DNA of 64,000 nucleotides, from assembly GCA_963801055.1 (NCBI GenBank), contig CAWDDE010000001.1, forward strand, positions 496,001 to 560,000, read 5' to 3'. This stretch comes from DASUPK01 sp963801055. GTDB lineage: Bacteria; Actinomycetota; Thermoleophilia; Solirubrobacterales; 70-9. The first letter of the stretch is position 1, and each line of letters opens with the position of its first letter. Made by a program: the position numbers and the translations under genes. Below the pieces are notes generated by a model, which was not told the origin of the DNA, did not search any database, and saw only the letters and a list, made by a program, of their open reading frames with translations. Positions 29,950 through 37,761 of the stretch are shown here, one piece after another.

Positions 29950-30840
29950 CTACCAGTCCCAGGGGGTATCGGTGCCGACCAGTGCCTCCTCCTCGAGGTA
30001 GCGGGCGAACTCCTCGAGCTCCTCCTGGGGGATCGAGTAGGTGTGCTCCTCCTCGCTGGGGAATCGGCCGGCGCGGACCTCCTCCGTGTACGCCCGCAGT
30101 CCCTTCAGCGCCTCGCCGCGAACGTCCGCGAATCGCTTCACGAACTTCGGCTTGTGTCCCGCGCACACCCCGAGCAGGTCGTGGAGGACGAGGACCTGTC
30201 CATCGGTCGCCGGGCCGGCGCCGATCCCGATCACCGGGATCTCGAGCTTCGGCACCAGGGCCTCGGTCACGGCGGAAGGGATCGCCTCGAAGACGATTGC
30301 GAAACACCCGACGGCCTGCAGGGCCAGGGCCTCCTCGGTGAGCTTCGCCGCCGTCTCCGCGGTGCGACCCTGTGCCTTGAATCCCCCGAGCGCCGTCGCG
30401 GTCTGCGGGGTCAGTCCGACGTGACCCATAACCGGGATCCCCGAGCGCACGATCGCGCGGGCTCGGTCGACGGAGGGGCCGCCGCGCTCGAGCTTGACGG
30501 CCTCACAGCCGGCCTCCTTGACGAAGCGCTGGGCGTTCGCGATCGCCTGCTCGTTCGAGCCCTCGTACGAGCCGAAGGGCATGTCGCCGATCAGCAGGGG
30601 GTGCTCGAGGCCGCGGTGCACAGCGCTCGCCATCATCAGCATCTCCTCCATGCCGACCGGCGTGGTGGCGTCGTAGCCGAGGACGACCATCGCGGCGGTG
30701 TCTCCGACCAGGACGATGTCGACGCCCGCCTCGTCGACGATCTGCGCGGAGGGGTAGTCATAGGCGGTGACCATCACGATCCGCTCGCCGGCGCTCTTCA
30801 TCTCCGCGATCCGCGGCAGAGTCATCTTGTCGCGGCTCAA
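29950..30840 (-). CDS. panB: 3-methyl-2-oxobutanoate hydroxymethyltransferase
   Basis: Transfers a hydroxymethyl group from 5,10-methylene-THF to ketoisovalerate, the first committed step of pantothenate synthesis. Conserved blocks: IVMVTAYDYPSAQIVDEAGV, DIVLVGDTAAMVVLGYD (metal Asp), PVMGHVGLTPQTATALGGF, and IGIGAGPATDGQVLVLHDLL. The C-terminal extension beyond about residue 262 (EEVRAGRFPSEEEHTYSIP) is longer than in E. coli PanB, and common in actinobacteria. It lies 40 bp downstream of panC in the same direction, so panCB is likely one transcript. It feeds the CoA pathway completed by coaE in this window. Confidence 0.96.
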   Translation of the reverse strand: MSRDKMTLPRIAEMKSAGERIVMVTAYDYPSAQIVDEAGVDIVLVGDTAAMVVLGYDATTPVGMEEMLMMASAVHRGLEHPLLIGDMPFGSYEGSNEQAIANAQRFVKEAGCEAVKLERGGPSVDRARAIVRSGIPVMGHVGLTPQTATALGGFKAQGRTAETAAKLTEEALALQAVGCFAIVFEAIPSAVTEALVPKLEIPVIGIGAGPATDGQVLVLHDLLGVCAGHKPKFVKRFADVRGEALKGLRAYTEEVRAGRFPSEEEHTYSIPQEELEEFARYLEEEALVGTDTPWDW

Positions 30841-30880
30841 AGAAGCGCCTCCTGGTCCTGGCTGAGCATCTGACGCTGCA

Positions 30881-31762
30881 TCAGGCCTCCGTTGTCTCGG
30901 TCGTTGGGGGAGGGATCACGACGTTGTCGATCAGGCGGGCCCTGCCGACCCGCGCGGCGACCGCGAGCAGCACCGGCCGCCCGTTGAGCTCGCCGATCGG
31001 GGAGAGGTCCTCCGCCGAGCGTGCCTCAACGTACTCGGGCTCGATGCCGGCGTCACGAAGCTCGTTCCTCGCGGCCTGGACGAGGGCGCCGGTCGAGGTC
31101 TCACCGTTGCGAGCCGCTCGCTCGGCCGCGCGCAGTGCCCGGGAGATGGCGGTGGCGCGCTCCCGCTGCTCACGGTCCAGGTAGGCATTGCGCGAGCTGA
31201 GCGCGAGGCCATCGTCGTCTCGCACCGTCGGCAGCACCTCGATCTGGACCGGGAAGTCGAGGTCGCGGGTCATTCGCTCGATCACCACCGCCTGCTGGGC
31301 GTCCTTGCGGCCGAAGTAGGCGACGTCGGGCTGGACCGAGTTGAACAGCTTGGCCACCACCGTGGTGACGCCGCGGAAATGCGAGGGCCCGCGCTGTTCC
31401 GGGTCGCCTTCGAGCACGCCGGTGAGGTCGTTGTCGACCTCGACTGCGGTCGCAAAGCCCTCCGGGTACATCTGCTCGGCATCGGGGGTCCAGAGGAGGT
31501 CGACGCCCTCGCGTCCGGCGAGCTCGGCGTCCCGGTCCTCGTCACGGGGGTAGGAGCCGAGGTCCTCGCCGGGGCCGAACTGGGCGGGGTTGACGAACAC
31601 GCTGACGACGACGACGTCGCAGTCGCGCCGCGCCTGGCGCATCAGGGAGAGGTGGCCGTCGTGGAAGTAGCCCATGGTCGGCACGAGCCCGACCCGCTTG
31701 CCCTCGCGGCGCGGCCCGGCGAGCGCCTCGCGCAGCTCGGCCCTGGAGCGGACGATCCTCAT
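30881..31762 (-). CDS. panC: Pantothenate synthetase
   Basis: Joins pantoate and beta-alanine with ATP to make pantothenate. The 293-residue product starts MRIVRSRAELREALA and shows the adenylating-enzyme motif GLVPTMGYFHDGHLSLMRQA (HxGH), VNPAQFGPGEDL, DLTGVLEGDPEQRGPSHFRG, AYFGRKDAQQAVVIERM and LALSSRNAYLDREQR (KMSKS-like loop). The reading frame is open further upstream, but ATG 31762 gives the family N-terminus; residues before it have no homology pattern. First gene of the panCB unit. Confidence 0.96.
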   Translation of the reverse strand: MRIVRSRAELREALAGPRREGKRVGLVPTMGYFHDGHLSLMRQARRDCDVVVVSVFVNPAQFGPGEDLGSYPRDEDRDAELAGREGVDLLWTPDAEQMYPEGFATAVEVDNDLTGVLEGDPEQRGPSHFRGVTTVVAKLFNSVQPDVAYFGRKDAQQAVVIERMTRDLDFPVQIEVLPTVRDDDGLALSSRNAYLDREQRERATAISRALRAAERAARNGETSTGALVQAARNELRDAGIEPEYVEARSAEDLSPIGELNGRPVLLAVAARVGRARLIDNVVIPPPTTETTEA

Positions 31763-32061
31763 GCCGAACCGACCACCAGGGAATTGGCGCTCAGGGGGGA
31801 GGGGAGGGAATCCCGTTCCAGTTCCCGCATCGGAGATACCAGACGGCTCTTGTTTGAGAGGGACGAGGTTTGAGTGTGATGCCCGAAATTTCGTGGGTCC
31901 ACGCCTTGGATGCGTTGGGGGTCGCGGCCCGCGGTGGAGTATAGAGAGGGGCCCTGGGCCCCCAGCCAGTCCGATCGGGACCGGCGAGGCGGGCGAATCG
32001 GTCCAATTTGCGGCCGGAAACCTGGTCGGGATGGTCATGGGACCGAACTACCATCAACGTG
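31763..32061. promoter_or_regulatory. Divergent intergenic region, panCB / fmdB-UDG
   Basis: About 300 bases with no credible gene. It must hold promoters for panCB (leftward) and the FmdB-UDG-TsaE unit (rightward). Visible features are a 10-bp palindrome CGAAATTTCG near 31886 and a GGGGCCC-T-GGGCCCC hairpin near 31950. No riboswitch or clear -35/-10 pair is recognised. Confidence 0.45.
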
Positions 32062-32349
32062 GTGCCTGTCTATGAGTTCGTCTGTCGGTCGTGCGGCTGC
32101 CGCTTCGAGGAGCTGGTCGGGTCGCATGTCGGCCGTGACACCTCCGACGTCGTTTGCTCGGAGTGCGGATCCGCGGAGGTCGAGCGGTTGCTCTCGAGTT
32201 CGTATGCGTCGCTCCACCGCCAGCTGACGCCGAACGAGCGGCGTCGGCTGGAGGACAAGCGCGGCATCGATCGCGACGGCGCCACGGAGCGTTTTGCGCG
32301 TCAGCGGGCCGCGGAGCGGGCGGCCGCCCGGCGCCGGGGCGGCTCATGA
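32062..32349 (+). CDS. FmdB-type zinc-ribbon protein
   Basis: A 95-residue protein beginning MPVYEFVCRSCGCRFEEL when read from GTG 32062, matching the family start (MPxYEYxCxxCG). A second Cys pair follows (VVCSECGS), so one zinc is probably bound. The C-terminal half is Arg/Ala/Glu-rich helix. FmdB-family proteins are putative regulatory or chaperone-like zinc ribbons with no firm function. An adjacent GTG at 32059 is equally possible. The TGA overlaps the next ATG (ATGA). Confidence 0.85.
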   Translation: MPVYEFVCRSCGCRFEELVGSHVGRDTSDVVCSECGSAEVERLLSSSYASLHRQLTPNERRRLEDKRGIDRDGATERFARQRAAERAAARRRGGS

Positions 32350-33001
32350 GCGACGCCGAGTCCCGCCGCGAGGCGCTGGTCGAGGTCTACAACCAGGCCT
32401 CGACCTGCGAGCGCTGCCCGCTCTCCGAGACCCGCAACCGAGTCGTCTTCGGCGCCGGCAATGCCGACGCGGACCTGATGTTCGTGGGCGAGGCGCCCGG
32501 GGCCGAGGAGGATCGCCAGGGTCTGCCCTTCGTCGGCCGCGCCGGCGCCTTCCTGACCGATCTGCTCGAGGGGATCGGCCTGCAGCGGGAGGACGTCTTC
32601 GTCGCGAACGTCTTGAAGTGCATGCAGGCCGCCCAGGCAATCGCGATCCACAGCCCGAGGAGATCGATTCGTGCCGGCCCTATCTGGAGAAGCAGGTCGA
32701 GCTGATTCAGCCTCGGGTGATCGGCACGCTCGGAAACTTCTCGACGAAGCTGTTGACGGCCAGCCCCAGAGGCATCACCAAGGTCCGCGGCACGCCGCAG
32801 CAGCACCTGATCGGCGGGCGCTTCGTCCACCTGCTCCCGCTCTTCCATCCTGCCGCCGGGCTCCGCACGCCTCGCGTGGCGGAGCAGCTGCGGGAGGACT
32901 TCGGGCAGATTCCGGACCTACTGGCGCAGCCGATTCCGGAGCCGGAGCCGCTGATTTCGCGGGAGCCGGAGCCGGACCAGATGGGCCTGTTCGGCGGCTG
33001 A
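32346..33001 (+). CDS. Family 4 uracil-DNA glycosylase (frame-broken)
   Basis: Removes uracil from DNA; family 4 enzymes carry an Fe-S cluster. Seen: STCERCPLSETRNRVVFGAG (two cluster Cys), DLMFVGEAPGAEEDRQGLPF (catalytic motif I, GEAPG) and GRAGAFLTDLLEGIGL in the first frame. Near 32625 the frame changes by net two bases, and GNRDPQPEEIDSCRPYLEKQ (third Cys), VIGTLGNFSTKLL and LLPLFHPAAGLRTPRVAEQL (motif with active-site His) follow to 33001. The site of the break is the usually conserved KCRPPGNRDP, where extra bases are inserted, so the error lies there. Coupled to FmdB by ATGA. Confidence 0.87.
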
Positions 33002-33017
33002 CCGTCCCGGGAGCCGC

Positions 33018-33423
33018 GTGACGGAGCGGACACGCAGCGCCGCCGAGACCGAGGCGCTGGGGGAGAGGCTCGCGGCCGAGCTCGGCCCCGGTGACGTGGT
33101 GCTGGTCAGCGGGGAGCTGGGAGCGGGAAAGACGACTCTGATCCGCGGTGCCGCCCGCGCCCTCGGGGTGAGGGAGCCGGTGACCTCCCCGACGTTCACG
33201 ATCGGACACACCTACAGCGGGACGCTGCCCGTCTCGCACCTCGACCTCTACCGGCTCGCGGAGCTCGATCAGGAGGATCCGGCCCTGCTCGAGGACTACC
33301 TCACCGCCGGACTCGGTGTCTTTCATCGAATGGCCGGCCGCCGCCGAACCCTGGCTGGAGCGAGTCACCCGGCGGGTGGAGATCCGGCATGCCGGAGGTG
33401 ACGAACGCGAGATCGACCTCTGA
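33018..33423 (+). CDS. tsaE: tRNA t6A ATPase TsaE (frame-broken)
   Basis: ATPase subunit of the TsaBDE complex that makes threonylcarbamoyladenosine-37 in ANN-reading tRNAs. Walker A is VLVSGELGAGKTTLIRGAAR; PVTSPTFTIGHTYSG and VSHLDLYRLAELDQ are family blocks. One extra G at about 33309 breaks the frame; without it the protein reads YLTADSVSFIEWPAAAEPWL then ERVTRRVEIRHAGGDEREID and stops at 33421-33423, 134 residues. tsaB, rimI and tsaD follow after two unrelated genes. Confidence 0.93.
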
Positions 33424-33512
33424 GCCGCCCGGCCGGGGTCATCGGCGGCTCATCCTCCCGTCATCTCGCCTTCATCTCGTCCGCCTACCGTCGGCCATTC
33501 CCCAAGGAGGTA

Positions 33513-34261
33513 ATGATGACTTCGATGAGAACGAGAACGATGGTTGCGACGCTGGCGTTGGCCGCGGTCGTGGCGCGTGGCCGTCTCCGCGCCGGTGGCG
33601 AACGCCAAAGGCCTGCCCACGCCGAAGGCCTCTCATTTCGGCCACAACTCGAATCTGGTCACCAACTCGTGGTTCCCCCTGGCGCGCGGGTCCGTCTACG
33701 TCTACGAAGGCCAGAAGGACGGCAAGCAGGCGCGGGACGTGATGACGGTGACGCGAAAGGTCAAGACGATCACCGGCGATCCGGGCGGCCGTGGTCGCCG
33801 ACCGTCTCTTCCTGAATGGGCGGCTGGCGGAGCGGACCACCGACTGGTACGCCCAGGACAAGCACGGCACCGTCTGGTACCTGGGGGAGAAGACCGCCGA
33901 GCTCAACGGGCGGGGCAAGGTGACCAGCACCGAGGGCTCGTTCCTGAACGGCCGCGACGGTGCGAAGGGCGGGATCTTCATGCCGGCGAATCCGCGCGTG
34001 GGCCAGTCCTTCCAGCAGGAGTCGTTCAAGGGCGAGGCTGAGGATCGCTTCCGGATCCTCGACCTGTCGACGAGCGTCACGACGCCGGCCGTCTCATCCG
34101 ACATGGCGATGTTGACCCGGGAGAACACTCCCCTCGAGCCCAAGGTCGTCGACCACAAGTACTACGTCCGCGGCATCGGCACGGTCAAGGAGCAGCAGGT
34201 CGCCGGAGCGCCGCCCGGCCAGGCCGAGGAGACGCAGCTCACTTCCTTCCAGGCCGGCTAG
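33513..34261 (+). CDS. Secreted protein of unknown function (frame-broken)
   Basis: AAGGAGG at 33504-33510 precedes ATG 33513. The N-terminus is a signal peptide (MRTRTMVATLALAAVVA, then VAVSAPVANAKG after removing an extra base near 33577). The mature part is rich in beta-strand-like and charged residues: HNSNLVTNSWFPLARGSVYV and YEGQKDGKQARDVMTVT. After another extra base near 33785 come DRLFLNGRLAERTTDWYAQD, GTVWYLGEKTAELNGRGKV and KYYVRGIGTVKEQQV. It is about 248 residues with no recognised family. The 'F-x-L-x-x-G-S-x-Y-x-Y-E-G' opening suggests a secreted beta-rich domain. It splits tsaE from tsaB. Confidence 0.65.
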
Positions 34262-34360
34262 CTCGCTGCGTCCCTAAGGGTCAACGGCCTCGTCCCATTC
34301 GCGCACCTCCCACGAGCGGACGACGCCGTTGACTACGAAGGTGTGTAGCCGGGCGCCGGT

Positions 34361-34684
34361 CTAGTACCCGTAGCCGCCACCGCCGCTGTCGTCGGTCGCG
34401 GTCGAGATCTGGCTCTGGACGCTCTCGACCTGCGACTGCACGCTCTGTGCCTGCGTCCCGACGCTCTCCACCTTTTGCTGCGCAGTGGAGAGTGCCCCCT
34501 GTGCGGTCGAGAGACCACCCTGCACGGTGCTGATCGCCCCGCCGACGTTGTCGTCGTTGTCGTCGCCGCCGCAGCCGGCCACCGCCACACCGGCCCCGGC
34601 GCCGAAGACCGCTACGACTAGCACCGCGGCGATGCTCCACGTTCGCCGTGCGCCCTGCTTGGACCTGCTGGACTCCTCTTCCAT
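34361..34684 (-). CDS. Small coiled-coil lipoprotein
   Basis: A 107-residue protein: basic N-terminus, hydrophobic segment (TWSIAAVLVVAVFGAGAGVA) and lipobox VAGC, then an Asp/Asn patch and a regular heptad-like repeat (STVQGGLSTAQGALSTAQQK, VQSQVESVQSQISTA), ending in Gly/Tyr (GGGGYGY). It is likely an anchored coiled coil on the outer face of the membrane. It is antisense to the genes around it, between tsaE and tsaB. No family is recognised. Confidence 0.62.
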   Translation of the reverse strand: MEEESSRSKQGARRTWSIAAVLVVAVFGAGAGVAVAGCGGDDNDDNVGGAISTVQGGLSTAQGALSTAQQKVESVGTQAQSVQSQVESVQSQISTATDDSGGGGYGY

Positions 34685-34742
34685 GGACGCTCTCCTTCTC
34701 CCGGGATCGTTGGGCGCCGTCGCGCCTGCCTGGACTCTATTG

Positions 34743-35453
34743 ATGCTCGTCCTCGGTGTCGACACCGCGACCGCCGACGCGGTCGTGGGGGTGACCGCGG
34801 ACGGCGAGGTCGTGCGCGAGGCATCGGTCGGTCCGGGCCCGGACGGGCGCCCGCGCCACTCCCAGGTGCTCCTCCCCGAGATCGAGCGCAGCGTCGAGGC
34901 CGCCGGCGGCTGGGGGCGGATCGATCGGATCGCGGTCGGCATCGGCCCAGGCTCGTTCACCGGACTTCGGATCGGGATCGCGACCGCGCGTGCGCTGGCC
35001 CAGGCTCGCGGTCTCGGACTCGCTCCGGTCGGATCGCTGAGGGCCCTGGCGCGTGGCATCTCGGTCCACGCCGAAGGGAGGGGAAAGCTTGCGCTGCCGG
35101 TGTTCGACGCCCGGCGGGGGGAGGCGTTCGCGGCGCTCTTCGACCCCGGCGGGACGGAACTCTGGCCGCCGTTCGTCGCTCGGCCCGATGAGCTGGCGGA
35201 AAGGGTGCGGGAGCTGGATCCACCCCCTCTGGCGGCCGGGGACGGGGCGCTACGATTCGCCGCAGAGCTGGAGGCCGCCGGCGCCACGGTAGCCCCGCCC
35301 GAGGACCCGGCGCACAGAGTCGCCGCACGGCACGTGTGCGCGGTGGGGGAGGCGGCAGTCGAGGCGCCGCCGGACCGGATCCAACCCCTATATCTCAGAC
35401 CGCCCGATGCAAAGAGATGGCTTGAGAGAGATCGCGGAACGGCCCGGGGATGA
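34743..35453 (+). CDS. tsaB: tRNA t6A biosynthesis protein TsaB
   Basis: Scaffold partner of TsaD in t6A37 synthesis. The 236-residue product starts MLVLGVDTATADAVVGV, the ASKHA-fold phosphate-1 region. IAVGIGPGSFTGLRIGIATA then RALAQARGLGLAPVGSLRAL is the family signature, and LPVFDARRGEAFAALF the next block. ATG 34743 gives the family N-terminus even though the frame is open further upstream. It overlaps rimI by 47 bases, and tsaB-rimI-tsaD form one compact operon. Confidence 0.95.
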   Translation: MLVLGVDTATADAVVGVTADGEVVREASVGPGPDGRPRHSQVLLPEIERSVEAAGGWGRIDRIAVGIGPGSFTGLRIGIATARALAQARGLGLAPVGSLRALARGISVHAEGRGKLALPVFDARRGEAFAALFDPGGTELWPPFVARPDELAERVRELDPPPLAAGDGALRFAAELEAAGATVAPPEDPAHRVAARHVCAVGEAAVEAPPDRIQPLYLRPPDAKRWLERDRGTARG

Positions 35454-35913
35454 TCCTGGCGAGCTGATCCTGCGCCGGCTCGGGTACGGCGATCTGCCCT
35501 CGGTGATCTCGATCGAGCGGCGTTCCTTCCCGACCCCCTGGTCGCTGGCGATGTTCGTCCTGGAGCTCTCGAAGCCCTCGGGAATCTGCCTGGCCGCCGA
35601 GGACTCCGAGGGGCTGGTCGGCTACCTGGTCTGCGCCCGCTACGACGACGTCTGGCACCTGATGAACGTCGCGGTCAACCCCGAGCGCCGCCGCCGCGGT
35701 ATCGCAACCGAGTTGATCGAGCGGCTCTTCGACGAGGCGGGAGCGGGCGCACGGTTCACCCTCGAGGTCCGGGTCTCGAACTCTCCGGCGATCGAGATGT
35801 ATCGCCGCTTCGGGTTCCGCTCGGCCGGGCGCCGCCGCCGCTACTACCACGACAACGGCGAGGACGCCCTGATCATGTGGCTCGAGGCGGCCGAGGGCGC
35901 CTCGGTCGCTTGA
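35407..35913 (+). CDS. rimI: Ribosomal protein S18 alanine N-acetyltransferase
   Basis: GNAT-fold acetyltransferase of 168 residues. ILRRLGYGDLPSVISIERRS and FPTPWSLAMFVLEL match RimI; MNVAVNPERRRRGIATELIE is the acetyl-CoA pyrophosphate loop (RxxGxA). EVRVSNSPAIEMYRRFGFRS then YYHDNGEDALIMWL is the conserved C-terminal part. It lies between tsaB and tsaD, the standard order. An N-terminal extension of about 18 residues depends on ATG 35407, which overlaps tsaB; a later start cannot be excluded. Confidence 0.94.
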   Translation: MQRDGLREIAERPGDDPGELILRRLGYGDLPSVISIERRSFPTPWSLAMFVLELSKPSGICLAAEDSEGLVGYLVCARYDDVWHLMNVAVNPERRRRGIATELIERLFDEAGAGARFTLEVRVSNSPAIEMYRRFGFRSAGRRRRYYHDNGEDALIMWLEAAEGASVA

Positions 35914-36911
35914 TTCTCGCCCTGGAGACCTCCTGCGACGACACCTGCGCCGCCGTCGTCGACGGGGCGCGGATCGGCTCGAACGTCGTCTCCTCGCAGG
36001 CCGCTTTCCACCAGCGCTACGGCGGCGTCGTGCCCGAGGTCGCATCGCGCCATCACCTCGAGCTCGTCAACGCCGTGGTGGCCGCCGCCCTCGAGGAGGC
36101 CGGCGCCGGCCTGGCCGACACGGACGCGATTGCGGTCACCCAGGGCCCCGGCCTGATCGGGGCGCTGCTGGTCGGCCTGAGCACGGCCAAGGCGCTCGCC
36201 GCCGCGCATCGCAAGCCGCTCGTGCCGGTCGACCATCTTCACGGGCACGTCGCGGCCAATTTCCTGGAGCCCGATCCGCTCGAGCCGCCGTTCCTCTGCC
36301 TGATCGCGAGCGGCGGACACACGCTGCTCGCCGGTGTTCGCGAGCCGTCCGGCTTCGAGGTCATCGGCCAGACGGTGGACGACGCGGCCGGCGAGGCCTT
36401 CGACAAGGGGGCCAGGCTGCTCGGGCTCGGCTATCCCGGCGGTCCCGCGATCCAAAACGCCGCCGAGGGCGGTGACCCGGGGGCATTCGAGTTCCCGGTG
36501 GCGATGAGCGGCCGCGGGCTCGACTTCAGCTTCAGCGGCGTGAAGACCGCGCTCGTCTACCGGGTCCGCGAGCTCGGGCCCGAGGAGACCGAGCGCCGGC
36601 GCGCGGATCTCGCCGCCTCCTACCAGCGAGCGATCACCGACCAGCTCGTGGCCAAGCTCGAACGTGCGGCCCGCTCGGGCGAGTGGCCGGCGATCGCGCT
36701 CGGCGGCGGCGTCGCGGCGAACGCCGAGCTCCGAGACCGCACCGATGCACTCTGCGGCGAGCTCAGCCTGCGGCTGAAGCTCGTGCCGCTCTCCCTCTGC
36801 ACCGACAACGCGGCGATGATCGCCTCGGCCGCCCGCTTCACGGAGCCGATCCCGTATCCCGACTACCTGGACTTCGATGCCTTCGCGACTGGTTCTCTAC
36901 GCGCGGCGTGA
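35910..36911 (+). CDS. tsaD: tRNA N6-adenosine threonylcarbamoyltransferase
   Basis: Catalytic subunit for t6A37, transferring threonylcarbamoyl to A37. ILALETSCDDTCAAVVDG at the start, SQAAFHQRYGGVVPEVASR, VTQGPGLIGALLVGL, and the metal ligands in VDHLHGHVAAN (HxxxH), then CLIASGGHTLL, TVDDAAGEAFDKGARLLGL and the late ALGGGVAANAELRD / DNAAMIASAA motifs are all present in one intact frame of 333 residues. TTG 35910 overlaps the rimI stop and places the family N-terminus at residue 2, which decides the start. Confidence 0.97.
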   Translation: MILALETSCDDTCAAVVDGARIGSNVVSSQAAFHQRYGGVVPEVASRHHLELVNAVVAAALEEAGAGLADTDAIAVTQGPGLIGALLVGLSTAKALAAAHRKPLVPVDHLHGHVAANFLEPDPLEPPFLCLIASGGHTLLAGVREPSGFEVIGQTVDDAAGEAFDKGARLLGLGYPGGPAIQNAAEGGDPGAFEFPVAMSGRGLDFSFSGVKTALVYRVRELGPEETERRRADLAASYQRAITDQLVAKLERAARSGEWPAIALGGGVAANAELRDRTDALCGELSLRLKLVPLSLCTDNAAMIASAARFTEPIPYPDYLDFDAFATGSLRAA

Positions 36912-37128
36912 CTGCCATCTCTGCGACGAGGCGCGAGCCGGCCTGGAGCGGCTTCGCTCGGATGGCCTCGACTTCGAGCTCGAGGAGGTCGACATCGAAT
37001 CGGACGAGGCGCTGCTCGAACGCTTCCTCGAGCGGATCCCCGTGATCGAGCTCGACGGCGAGGTGGTGTCCGAGCTCGGGCTCGACGCCGACGGGCTGCG
37101 CGCGAGGCTCGATACCTTGTCCCGCTGA
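36877..37128 (+). CDS. Glutaredoxin-like (DUF836) thiol protein; 3' end rewritten by an integrated element
   Basis: An 83-residue thioredoxin-fold protein. LVLYARRDCHLCDEARAGLE holds the CxxC active site (Cys14-Cys17), and RIPVIELDGEVVSELGLDAD has the cis-Pro (IPV) region. It likely acts as a cytoplasmic dithiol oxidoreductase. It overlaps tsaD by 35 bases. In streptomycetes and others this gene type sits directly before rex. Here its last codons are in the 15-bp att core at 37108-37122, and the final Arg codon and TGA come from the integrated element; before insertion it would have ended in Gly then TGA, overlapping the rex ATG. Confidence 0.88.
   Translation: MPSRLVLYARRDCHLCDEARAGLERLRSDGLDFELEEVDIESDEALLERFLERIPVIELDGEVVSELGLDADGLRARLDTLSR
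37108..37122 (+). repeat. attL core, 15-bp direct repeat
   Basis: CTCGATACCTTGTCC, the last complete codons (Leu-Asp-Thr-Leu-Ser) of the glutaredoxin-like gene. It is identical to 39866-39880, while flanking bases differ at both ends, as expected for a site-specific recombination core. Confidence 0.78.
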
Positions 37129-37132
37129 CGCG

Positions 37133-37160
37133 CGAAACCCTCGCCAATGCGGGGGTTTCG
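37133..37160 (+). terminator. 12-bp hairpin after the glutaredoxin-like gene
   Basis: CGAAACCCTCGC, loop CAAT, GCGGGGGTTTCG: all 12 pairs formed, one as T-G wobble, followed by TCGTTT. It starts 4 bases after the glutaredoxin-like stop and just inside attL. It would end the upstream t6A operon transcript and insulate the element, cutting rex from its ancestral upstream promoter. Confidence 0.72.
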
Positions 37161-37179
37161 TCGTTTCGGAACAAGGGGC

Positions 37180-37197
37180 TGGCACCAATCTGGCACC
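37180..37197 (+). repeat. Arm-type repeats near attL
   Basis: TGGCACCAATC (37180-37190) followed directly by TGGCACC (37191-37197). The same unit occurs twice near the other end (39762-39783). Paired repeats inside both att cores are what arm-binding sites of a tyrosine integrase would look like (inference). Confidence 0.5.
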
Positions 37198-37244
37198 GTT
37201 TCCCGCCGCCCCGCCTGCCAGGTTTCGACCGCTGGCCCGAAATA

Positions 37245-37298
37245 GCCGCTTTTCGTCCAAAGCAGCAGTCGCCCACCCCGCAGCCCGGCGGCTTCGAG
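37245..37298. repeat. REP-like palindrome plus dispersed repeat copy 2
   Basis: GCCGCTTT-TCGTCC-AAAGCAGC (37245-37266) is an imperfect palindrome (7 of 8 arm pairs). It is followed by CAGTCGCCCACCCCGCAG and the CCCGGCGGCTTCGAG end shared with 7267-7297. The whole stretch matches 39434-39484 with few differences. The CGTCCAAAGC core recurs at 37254, 37547, 37646, 38940 and 39442. Confidence 0.7.
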
Positions 37299-37331
37299 TC
37301 CACAATGTTCTCCAACAGAAAGGAAGAGTCA

Positions 37332-37544
37332 ATGCAACTTAGTGCTCGCAACAAGCTTTCGGGCACGGTTACCAACATCACCCGAGGCGAGGCAATCGCC
37401 AACGTTGAACTCGATGTCAATGGGCAGCGTCTGGTCGCATCAATCACGGTCGAGGCAGTCGAGGAGCTCGGGCTCCGCGAGGGCACCGACTGCTGGGCCG
37501 TGGTCAAAGCCTCCGACGTAATGGTCGGCATTCCGCACGCTTAA
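37332..37544 (+). CDS. Mop/TOBE-domain molybdate-binding protein (molbindin)
   Basis: A 70-residue single Mop domain: MQLSARNKLSGTVTNITRGE, then ANVELDVNGQRLVASITVEA and a C-terminal CWAVVKASDVMVGIPHA. Such proteins bind molybdate, tungstate or molybdopterin as hexamers in the cytoplasm. ATG 37332 has AAAGGAAG upstream; an in-frame ATG at 37305 adds nine residues without family similarity. Codon use and base composition (many AT-ending codons: CTT, AGT, AAG, GTT) differ from the flanking chromosome, which supports acquisition with the element. Confidence 0.88.
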   Translation: MQLSARNKLSGTVTNITRGEAIANVELDVNGQRLVASITVEAVEELGLREGTDCWAVVKASDVMVGIPHA

Positions 37545-37761
37545 GCCGTCCAAAGCCCCTGAAGCGGACCTCCCGGCGTCGGTCGCGACGTTTTTGGCGG
37601 GCGCAGTGGGACAGTGAGCCGAGCGCGAGCCCTAAAGAACTATCGCGTCCAAAGCGGGGCCTTGGCCTGATTTCCGCGGCCTCGGAGCCACTGCGGCACA
37701 ATCCGCCGCCCTGGCCGCTCCCGCTCGCCCCATCGCCGCGAGGTCCTCAGAGTCACACGAC

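Noticed and set aside
31950..31964. GGGGCCC-T-GGGCCCC as a terminator or riboswitch before panC or fmdB
   Set aside because: One-base loop and no conserved riboswitch elements; it lies in a divergent promoter region, so termination makes little sense.
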